DNA of 64,000 bases. Source: Micromonospora narathiwatensis. GTDB lineage: Bacteria > Actinomycetota > Actinomycetes > Mycobacteriales > Micromonosporaceae. How positions within the stretch are numbered: the first letter of the stretch is position 1; every line of letters begins with the position of its first letter. Shown one piece after another: positions 57,988 through 64,000 of this stretch. The notes beneath the pieces were generated by a model, which did no database searches, had not been told where the DNA came from, and saw nothing but the letters and a program-made list of their open reading frames with translations. The stretch lies in assembly GCF_900089605.1 (NCBI RefSeq), contig NZ_LT594324.1, forward strand, positions 4,588,001-4,652,000, given 5' to 3'. Position numbers and translations under genes: made by a program.

Positions 57988-59202
57988 ATGGTGTATCGGT
58001 ACGACTCCGATGAGGACCCCTTCCTGGATCACCCGAGGCCCGGGTCGGACCCGTCCGTGCCCGGCGCACCGGTGCCTCCGCCCGCGGGCCCCTCACCGTC
58101 CCGCTTCCCCACGCCGTCGCTGCCCCCACCGGTCCGGCCCAGCCGACCTGCCGTCAACGTCACCCCGGCGCCACCCCGACCGGCAGCCGCAGCGCCCCGG
58201 TCGGCAGCCGCCCCGGCCATGCCCCGGACGGACGTACCGCCACCACCCCCGATGCCCGCGCCGCCCCCGATGCCCACCGCGTATCCCCCGGCCGCCGCCC
58301 CGCCGCCTCCGGTTTCGGCGCCCCCCGTGTCGGCGCACCCGGATCCGGCCCTCGGGGCCACCGATCCGCTGGACCTCGCCGAGCCCCACCGTGCCGGCCG
58401 CAGGCGCGGCGGCGGCCGGGCCTGGCAGGTGCTGATCGGCGGTGCCGCCGTGCTGGTGCTGCTCGCGCTCTGCGGATTGGCCGCCGCCACCCTGCTCCAG
58501 GACCAGACCAAGACCCCGCCGGCCGCCCAATCGAGCGACCAACCCGTGGTCGAGCAGTCCGCCGTGGCCGAAGGAAGGGACCTCGACTCCCGGGACACCG
58601 ACCAGTTGGCGCTCACCGTCAAGGAGGTCTTCCCCGGCAAGGAACTGGTGGCGGGCGACGGCCGGACGGCCTACCAGGTGCTCAAGACGCAGGCCAGCGC
58701 CAACTGCACGGTCGCGGCGACCGGCGAGATCGGCGACCTGCTGGCCCGGCTCGGCTGCAACCAGGTGATCCGGGCCACCCTCCGCTCCCCCGACGGCGAT
58801 CACCTGCTCACCGCCGGGCTGTTCAACCTCACCGACACGGCCAGCGCCCAACGGGCCCGGGACCGGATCCGGCAACTGCTCGACGAGCGGCAGGGCCGGT
58901 TCCAGGGCATGGCGGCCGGCGGCGACACCGAGGCGGTGACCAAGGCCGCCGCCCGGGTCGGCTGGCAGGTACGCGGCCACTACATCGCCTACTGCCTGGT
59001 CACCCGCGCCGACGGGGAGCAGATCAGCTCCAGCGACGCGACGACCCGCGAGATCCTGTACGACATGATCGAGGTCTACCTGAACCGCGGCGTGCTGGAG
59101 CGCCGGGCGAACGGCGGGGTGGCCAGCCAGCCCACCGCGGGCCCGACGGACAACACCGCCAGCCAGTCCGCCACCAGCGGCCGGAACTCGTCCGGAAACT
59201 GA
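57988..59202 (+). CDS. Pro-rich membrane protein with extracytoplasmic domain
   Basis: 404 residues. A ~135-residue Pro-rich cytoplasmic region (PPPPMPAPPPMP) precedes one membrane helix (VLIGGAAVLVLLALCGLAAATLL). Outside is an alpha/beta domain with two Cys (ASANCTVAATGEIGDLLARLGC), probably a disulfide, and a Ser/Thr tail. Similar proteins are common in Micromonosporaceae; function unassigned. The convergent gap to truA holds only a weak CACCGG/CCGGTG hairpin at 59276-59291. Confidence 0.75.
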   Translation: MVYRYDSDEDPFLDHPRPGSDPSVPGAPVPPPAGPSPSRFPTPSLPPPVRPSRPAVNVTPAPPRPAAAAPRSAAAPAMPRTDVPPPPPMPAPPPMPTAYPPAAAPPPPVSAPPVSAHPDPALGATDPLDLAEPHRAGRRRGGGRAWQVLIGGAAVLVLLALCGLAAATLLQDQTKTPPAAQSSDQPVVEQSAVAEGRDLDSRDTDQLALTVKEVFPGKELVAGDGRTAYQVLKTQASANCTVAATGEIGDLLARLGCNQVIRATLRSPDGDHLLTAGLFNLTDTASAQRARDRIRQLLDERQGRFQGMAAGGDTEAVTKAAARVGWQVRGHYIAYCLVTRADGEQISSSDATTREILYDMIEVYLNRGVLERRANGGVASQPTAGPTDNTASQSATSGRNSSGN

Positions 59203-59295
59203 CGACGAGGCGAGGCCCACACCGGCCGCGGTGGGACGGTGCGGGCCTGGCCCGGTCCGCTGGACCTCCGCCCGCCACCGGCGCTCCGGTGCCGG

Positions 59296-60129
59296 TCAGC
59301 CCTCGGCGACCGGGACGCGGAGCCGGCGGGTGAGCACGGCGCGGCGGGCGTACTCGCTGGGATCCGCCGGGTAGCCGACCTCGACCAGGGCCAGCCCGTG
59401 CGCCGGCGCCACGGTGACCTCACTGGACCGCTCCCGTTGGGTCAGCAGGCCGGCCGGCCAGGCGACGGGACGGCGTCCGTCCCCGGCGACCAGCATCGCG
59501 CCGACCAGGCTGCGCACCATGTTCTGGCAGAACGCGTCGGCCTGCACCGTGGCGACCAGGATCCCGTCCGGGTCCCGCCGCCAGTCCAGCCGGGTCACCT
59601 CGCGCAGCGTGGTCGCGTTCTCCTTGCGCCGGCAGTACGCGGCGAAGTCGTGCTCCCCCACCAGGCCGGCCGCCGCGGCGTTCAGCGCCGCCAGGTCGAG
59701 CGGCCTCGGCCAGGCCAGGGTGTCCTTCCGGCGCAGCGGCTCGGCGCCCCACGGGGCGTCGGTGACCCGGTACTCGTAGCGGCGGAAGGTGGCCGAGAAG
59801 CGGGCGTCGAAGTCGGCGGGCACCTCGGTCATCGCGCGTACCCGCACGTCGGGCGGGAGCAGCCGGGCCAGCCGGCGCAGCAGCCGTCCGTCGTGCTCCC
59901 GCCAGACCTCGGTCGGCAGGTCGAGGTGGCAGACCTGACCGGTGGCGTGCACGCCGGCGTCGGTCCGGCCGGCCACGGTCAGCCCGGTCGCGGTGCCCGC
60001 GCCGAGCACCAGGTCCAGCGTCTCGACGAGCACCCCGGCGACCGTACGCCGGGTGGGCTGGGCCGCCCAGCCGGAGAAATCGGTGCCGTCGTACGAGACG
60101 TCCAGCCGCAGCCGGGTCCGCTCGTCCAC
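59296..60129 (-). CDS. truA: tRNA pseudouridine(38-40) synthase
   Basis: 277 residues. Catalytic Asp in VAGRTDAGVHATGQV, N-terminal RLRLDVSYDGTDFSGWA, and RYEYRVTD. Modifies positions 38-40 of tRNA anticodon arms. GTG 60129 is chosen because GGGAGG lies 5 bases before it; an in-frame start 18 bases earlier has none. Last gene of the alpha operon, after the rplQ terminator. Confidence 0.94.
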   Translation of the reverse strand: MDERTRLRLDVSYDGTDFSGWAAQPTRRTVAGVLVETLDLVLGAGTATGLTVAGRTDAGVHATGQVCHLDLPTEVWREHDGRLLRRLARLLPPDVRVRAMTEVPADFDARFSATFRRYEYRVTDAPWGAEPLRRKDTLAWPRPLDLAALNAAAAGLVGEHDFAAYCRRKENATTLREVTRLDWRRDPDGILVATVQADAFCQNMVRSLVGAMLVAGDGRRPVAWPAGLLTQRERSSEVTVAPAHGLALVEVGYPADPSEYARRAVLTRRLRVPVAEG

Positions 60130-60149
60130 CTCGTACCTCCCGTTCACGC

Positions 60150-60190
60150 CGTCGGGCCCGACACCCCAGGAAGGGGTGCCGGGCCCGACG
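60150..60190 (-). terminator. hairpin terminator after rplQ
   Basis: Arms 60150-60167 and 60173-60190 pair over 18 positions with one mismatch around AGGAA. On the minus strand it separates rplQ from truA; no U-tract, so some read-through into truA is likely. Confidence 0.75.
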
Positions 60191-60203
60191 ATGCTGCCTC
60201 AGC

Positions 60204-60761
60204 TCAGGCCTTGTTCTCGTTGGCCTCGTCGTCGTCCTCGCGCGCCTGGGTGGTGTCGCCGGAGGCGTGCACCGGCGGCTCGGAGTCCTGGTCGGCCGGG
60301 GCCGACGCCGGGGTCTCCTCGGCCGGGGCCAGGGCCTCGACCTTGTCCTGCTGCGCGGCCTTGCGGGCGGCGGTCTTCTTGTTCGCCTTCGGCTCGGCGA
60401 CCTGAAGCTCCTCCACCAGCTCGATGATCGCCATCGGAGCGGCGTCACCCTTGCGCGGACCGGTCTTCACGATCCGGGTGTAGCCACCGTTGCGGTTGGC
60501 GTACCGGGGCGCGATCTGGTCGAACAGGGTGTAGACCACGTCCTTGTCCTTGACGACGGCCAGCACCCGCCGACGCGAGGCGAGGTCGCCACGCTTGGCC
60601 TTGGTGATCAGCTGCTCGGCCAGCGGACGCAGCCGCCGGGCCTTCGTCTCGGTGGTCTGGATCTTGCCGTGCTGGAACAGCGACATGGCCAGGTTGGCCA
60701 GCATCAGCCGCTCGTGCGCGGGGCTGCCGCCGAGGCGGGGGCCCTTGGTGGGCGTGGGCAT
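60204..60761 (-). CDS. rplQ: 50S ribosomal protein L17
   Basis: 185 residues. Conserved core [25 protein letters not shown] and [25 protein letters not shown] ends near residue 118. The remaining ~65 residues are an Ala/Glu/Lys-rich tail, an actinobacterial feature. Follows rpoA by 34 bases. Confidence 0.97.
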   Translation of the reverse strand: MPTPTKGPRLGGSPAHERLMLANLAMSLFQHGKIQTTETKARRLRPLAEQLITKAKRGDLASRRRVLAVVKDKDVVYTLFDQIAPRYANRNGGYTRIVKTGPRKGDAAPMAIIELVEELQVAEPKANKKTAARKAAQQDKVEALAPAEETPASAPADQDSEPPVHASGDTTQAREDDDEANENKA

Positions 60762-60795
60762 TGTTGGTGCTCCTCAGATGTGGCGGCAGCCGGAC

Positions 60796-61818
60796 TTAGA
60801 GCTGCTCGGTCTCGCGGTAGTCGTCGGTGTCGTAGTCGGCCTCGCCGAAGGCGTCCACGACGTGCGCCGGGTCGAAGTTCGGAGCCGAGTCCTTCAGCCC
60901 CAGGCCCATCCCGGCGAGCTTCATCTTGACCTCGTCGATCGACTTCTGACCGAAGTTCCGGATGTCGAGGAGGTCCGCCTCGGTACGCCCGATCAGCTCA
61001 CCAACGGAGTTGATGCCCTCGCGCTTGAGGCAGTTGTAGGAGCGGACGGTGAGGTCCAGCTCCTCGATCGGCAGAGCCAGGTCCGCCGCCAGCTGGGCGT
61101 CCTGCGGGGACGGCCCGATGTCGATGCCCTCGGCGGTCTCGTCCAGCTCCCGGGCCAGCCCGAACAGCTCCACCAGCGTCGAACCGGCCGAGGCCAGCGC
61201 GGTACGCGGACCCATCGACGGCTTGGTCTCGACGTCGATGATCAGCCGGTCGAAGTCGGTCCGCTGCTCGACGCGGGTCGCCTCGACGCGGTACGTCACC
61301 TTTAGCACGGGCGAGTAGATCGAGTCGACCGGGATCCGGCCGATCTCCGCGCCCGCCTGCTTGTTCTGCGCCGCCGTGACGTAGCCCCGACCCCGCTCGA
61401 CGGTCAGCTCCATGTCGAGCCGGCCCTTGCCGTTCAGGGTGGCGAGCTTCAGGTCCGGGTTGTGCACCGAGACACCGGCCGGGGGCTGGATGTCACCGGC
61501 GGTCACGTCGCCCGGGCCCTGCTTGCGCAGGTACATGCTGACCGGCTCGTCGTGCTCGGAGCTGACGCACAGCTCCTTGATGTTCATGACGAGCTCGACC
61601 ACGTCCTCCTTGACCCCGGGGATCGTGGTGAACTCGTGCAGCACGCCGTCGATCTTGATCGAGGTGACGGCCGCACCCGGGATGGACGACAGCAGCGTAC
61701 GCCGCAGCGAGTTGCCCAGGGTGTAGCCGAAGCCCGGCTCCAGCGGCTCGATGGTGAACCGGGACCGGGTCTCGTTGATCGACTCCTCGGAGAGGGTCGG
61801 TCGCTGGCTGATGAGCAT
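60796..61818 (-). CDS. rpoA: DNA-directed RNA polymerase subunit alpha
   Basis: 340 residues. Alpha-NTD ([24 protein letters not shown], 1-230) for assembly, flexible linker, and alpha-CTD ([21 protein letters not shown], 265-315) for UP elements and activators. Full length. ATG 61818 at [12 protein letters not shown]. Confidence 0.98.
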   Translation of the reverse strand: MLISQRPTLSEESINETRSRFTIEPLEPGFGYTLGNSLRRTLLSSIPGAAVTSIKIDGVLHEFTTIPGVKEDVVELVMNIKELCVSSEHDEPVSMYLRKQGPGDVTAGDIQPPAGVSVHNPDLKLATLNGKGRLDMELTVERGRGYVTAAQNKQAGAEIGRIPVDSIYSPVLKVTYRVEATRVEQRTDFDRLIIDVETKPSMGPRTALASAGSTLVELFGLARELDETAEGIDIGPSPQDAQLAADLALPIEELDLTVRSYNCLKREGINSVGELIGRTEADLLDIRNFGQKSIDEVKMKLAGMGLGLKDSAPNFDPAHVVDAFGEADYDTDDYRETEQL

Positions 61819-61916
61819 CTTTTCTCTTCTCTTCCGGGGCGCCCGCCATATGACGCCCACGACACAAACTGTTCCGGTGGCCCGCCCCGGTCGGGGCGGA
61901 CCACCGCAACGAGCCC

Positions 61917-62543
61917 TTACTTCGAGTAGAGCTCGACGATCAGCTGCTCCTGGACCTGGGTGTCGATCACCTGGCGGGCCGGGAGCGAGTGCACGAGGAT
62001 CTTCATCTGGCTCGGGATGGCCTCCAGCCACGCCGGGACGGTCCGCGAGCCGGCCTCACCCTGCGCCACCAGGAACGGGGTGAGTTCCTTGCTCTTCGCA
62101 CGCACCTCGATGATGTCGTGCTCCTTGACCCGGAACGACGGGATGTCGACCTTCTTGCCGTTCACCGTGAAGTGACCGTGCTTGACCAGCTGACGGGCCA
62201 TGTCCCGGGACTTGGCGTAGCCAGCCCGGTAGACCACGTTGTCCAGCCGCGACTCGAGGATCTGCAGGAGGACCTCACCGGTCTTGGCCTGCTTGGCCAC
62301 GGCCTCCTCGTAGTAACCGCGGAACTGCTTCTCCAGCACGCCGTAGACCCGGCGAGCCTTCTGCTTCTCACGGAGCTGGAGCAGGTACTCCGTCTCCTTG
62401 GTGCGGCCGCGGCCGTGCTGCCCGGGCGGGAACGGCCGGGACTCGAACGGGCACTTCGGGCCATCGCACTTGCTGCCCTTGAGGAACAGCTTCATCTTCT
62501 CCCGCCGGCAACGGCGGCAGTCAGCACCGGTGTAACGAGCCAT
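61917..62543 (-). CDS. rpsD: 30S ribosomal protein S4
   Basis: 208 residues. Zinc-binding (C+) form, with ligands Cys9, Cys12, Cys26, Cys31 at the N terminus, followed by the S4 RNA-binding domain ([23 protein letters not shown]). Assembly initiator of the 30S subunit. Confidence 0.98.
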   Translation of the reverse strand: MARYTGADCRRCRREKMKLFLKGSKCDGPKCPFESRPFPPGQHGRGRTKETEYLLQLREKQKARRVYGVLEKQFRGYYEEAVAKQAKTGEVLLQILESRLDNVVYRAGYAKSRDMARQLVKHGHFTVNGKKVDIPSFRVKEHDIIEVRAKSKELTPFLVAQGEAGSRTVPAWLEAIPSQMKILVHSLPARQVIDTQVQEQLIVELYSK

Positions 62544-62557
62544 CTCTCTCTAACCTC

Positions 62558-62965
62558 TCAGACCCGGCGACGCTTCGGCGGACGGCATCCGTTGTGCGGC
62601 TGCGGGGTGACGTCGGAGATCTGGCCGACCTCGAGGCCCACGGCCTGCAGCGAGCGGATGGCGGTCTCCCGGCCGGAGCCGGGGCCCTTGACGAACACGT
62701 CGACCTTGCGCATGCCGTGCTCCATGGCCCGACGCGCGGCGGCCTCGGCGGCCAGCTGCGCGGCGAACGGAGTCGACTTGCGGGAGCCCTTGAAGCCCAC
62801 CTGGCCCGCGGAGGCCCAGGAGATGACCGCACCGGTCGGGTCCGTGATGGACACGATGGTGTTGTTGAAGGTGCTCTTGATGTGCGCCTGCCCGTGGGCG
62901 ACGTTCTTGCGTTCCTTGCGCCGGACCTTCTTGACAGCGGCTCCGGCACGAGCCTTCGGTGGCAT
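62558..62965 (-). CDS. rpsK: 30S ribosomal protein S11
   Basis: 135 residues. [35 protein letters not shown] loop ([20 protein letters not shown]), and the C-terminal [16 protein letters not shown]. 14 bases upstream of rpsD. Confidence 0.98.
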
Positions 62966-62983
62966 AAGTCTGTGCGCTCCTAA

Positions 62984-63364
62984 TTACTTCTTGCCGGGCT
63001 TCTTCTTGCCGGCCACGGTCCGCTTCGGGCCCTTGCGGGTGCGGGCGTTGGTCCGCGTCCGCTGGCCACGCACGGGAAGACCGCGGCGGTGCCGGATGCC
63101 GGCGTAGCAGCCGATCTCGACCTTGCGGCGGATGTCAGCGGCGACCTCGCGGCGCAGGTCGCCTTCAACCTTGTAGTTGGCCTCGATGTGGTCGCGGAGC
63201 TGCACGAGCTCCTCGTCCGTGAGGTCGCGAGCGCGCTTGTCCGGCGAGATGCCGGTGGCGGCCAGAGTCTCCAGGGCGCGGGTGCGACCGACCCCGAAGA
63301 TGTAGGTGAGCGCGATCTCCATCCGCTTGTCGCGGGGGAGATCCACGCCGACTAGACGTGCCAT
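62984..63364 (-). CDS. rpsM: 30S ribosomal protein S13
   Basis: 126 residues. [30 protein letters not shown], helix-turn-helix core, and [20 protein letters not shown] near the C terminus, ending in a Lys-rich tail. Follows rpmJ after a 260-base gap that may hold an internal promoter or leader; a 7-bp hairpin GCGACCG/CGGTCGC lies there at 63458-63475. Confidence 0.98.
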   Translation of the reverse strand: MARLVGVDLPRDKRMEIALTYIFGVGRTRALETLAATGISPDKRARDLTDEELVQLRDHIEANYKVEGDLRREVAADIRRKVEIGCYAGIRHRRGLPVRGQRTRTNARTRKGPKRTVAGKKKPGKK

Positions 63365-63624
63365 GTGCGGGCGTACTCCTCGTGATGTTGTGGCGGAGGT
63401 GTGGACCCGTCCCACCCCGCTACCGACCGTCCCGTCCTTCCGACGCGTTCCGCGCCGGCGACCGGGATCGGTCGCTGCCCGAGCGGGCCCCGGCCTCCGA
63501 CCGGGGGTCAACCACGAGGGGGTACGCGCTGCGTACCGTTCGCGGCTGGGGCGAGCTGATGCAGTGTTGTCGGGATCTGCGACCCGGGCCGATCCGACCG
63601 GCCGTCACGACCGGTGGGACTGGT

Positions 63625-63738
63625 TCAGCCCTGGCGCTGCTTGTGGCGCGGGTCCGAACAAATGACCATGACCCGGCCGTGCCGGCGGATCACCCGGCAC
63701 TTGTTGCAGATCCTCTTGACGCTCGGCTTGACCTTCAC
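63625..63738 (-). CDS. rpmJ: 50S ribosomal protein L36
   Basis: 37 residues, GTG start at 63738. Reads [20 protein letters not shown] then [17 protein letters not shown]. Zinc ligands Cys11, Cys14, Cys27, His32 make it the C+ form. Lies between infA and rpsM, the normal actinobacterial order. Confidence 0.97.
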   Translation of the reverse strand: MKVKPSVKRICNKCRVIRRHGRVMVICSDPRHKQRQG

Positions 63739-63832
63739 GGTTGCCTTACTTTCCCATCTGGGCCCGGAGACACGACGATGCGCGACGCCGGACGTCGAAG
63801 ACGGACACGGGAAGCCCCGGCCGTCGTCAGGC

Positions 63833-64000
63833 TTACTTGTAGCGGTAGACGATGCGCCCGCGGGTCAGGTCGTACGGCGAGAGTTCGACGACGACCCGGT
63901 CCTCCGGCAGGATGCGGATGTAGTGCTGTCGCATCTTGCCGCTGATGTGAGCCAGCACCTTGTGGCCGTTCGCGAGCTCCACCCGGAACATGGCGTTCGG
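63833..64000 (-). CDS. infA: translation initiation factor IF-1, 3' part
   Basis: Partial: the last 55 codons and TAA stop, with the start beyond the window end. Reads [20 protein letters not shown] then [20 protein letters not shown] and [15 protein letters not shown], an almost perfect OB-fold IF-1 C terminus. First gene of the alpha operon here. Confidence 0.97.
   Translation of the reverse strand, partial: PNAMFRVELANGHKVLAHISGKMRQHYIRILPEDRVVVELSPYDLTRGRIVYRYK

Noticed and set aside
63430..63451. ECF-sigma-like GGAAC...CGGTC on the minus strand before rpsM
   Set aside because: Spacing and -10 match are poor; frequent by chance at this GC content.

Overview
The window is chromosomal DNA of a very GC-rich actinobacterium, most likely Micromonospora or a close relative in the Micromonosporaceae. 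This rests on the actinobacterial order infA-rpmJ-rpsM-rpsK-rpsD-rpoA-rplQ-truA, the rplM-rpsI-glmM-glmS-acpS-nnr-alr-tsaE-tsaB-rimI-tsaD chromosomal block, a conservon (roadblock/DUF742/GTPase operon), an F420-dependent LLM oxidoreductase, type VII secretion substrates, and zinc-ligand (C+) forms of S4 and L36. There are no tRNAs, rRNAs, CRISPR arrays, insertion sequences or prophage genes. Coding density is high and genes often overlap by 4 bases (ATGA/GTGA).

Layout. 1-6.3 kb: a truncated methyltransferase, a YbaK-type deacylase, and a sugar (xylose-like) ABC importer with a ROK regulator. 6.4-10.7 kb: a secreted DUF4142 protein and a heterodimeric ABC exporter with one canonical and one degenerate ATP site. 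10.8-12.9 kb: a four-gene type VII secretion toxin cassette (YbaB-like, EspC-like, papain-fold deamidase toxin, small immunity candidate). 12.9-31.9 kb: housekeeping genes for t6A tRNA modification, DNA repair, cell-wall precursors (alr, glmS, glmM), acyl-carrier activation, NAD(P)HX repair and ribosomal proteins L13/S9. They are interrupted by an HTH gene, a second type VII pair with a DUF1023 hydrolase, an MmpS-like protein and two PLP enzymes. 32-34.7 kb: a MazF-like toxin-antitoxin pair, a methyltransferase and a HemD-winged-helix fusion. 34.7-40.8 kb: a conservon with a nitrate/nitrite-sensor-type kinase and a divergent orphan binding lipoprotein. 40.9-45.2 kb: a divergent ABC importer/F420 oxidoreductase/cupin locus. 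45.3-48.3 kb: a very large Pro/Ala-rich membrane protein. 48.4-54.3 kb: a seven-gene thiamine operon (thiE-thiO-thiS-thiG-thiE/tenI-thiD-thiC) behind one TPP riboswitch. 54.5-59.2 kb: an aldo/keto reductase, an ABC-F ATPase, an RsmC-like methyltransferase and a Pro-rich membrane protein. 59.3-64 kb: truA and the alpha-operon ribosomal genes, ending inside infA.

Two things stand out. First, the toxin cassette looks like a complete type VII effector-immunity locus, with what may be a private -10 element for the immunity gene lying on the toxin stop codon. Second, at least ten genes carry a TANNNT hexamer 6-8 bases before the start codon with no Shine-Dalgarno. This is the arrangement of leaderless transcripts and it settles several start codons. 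Product names come from motifs read by eye; no database search was run.
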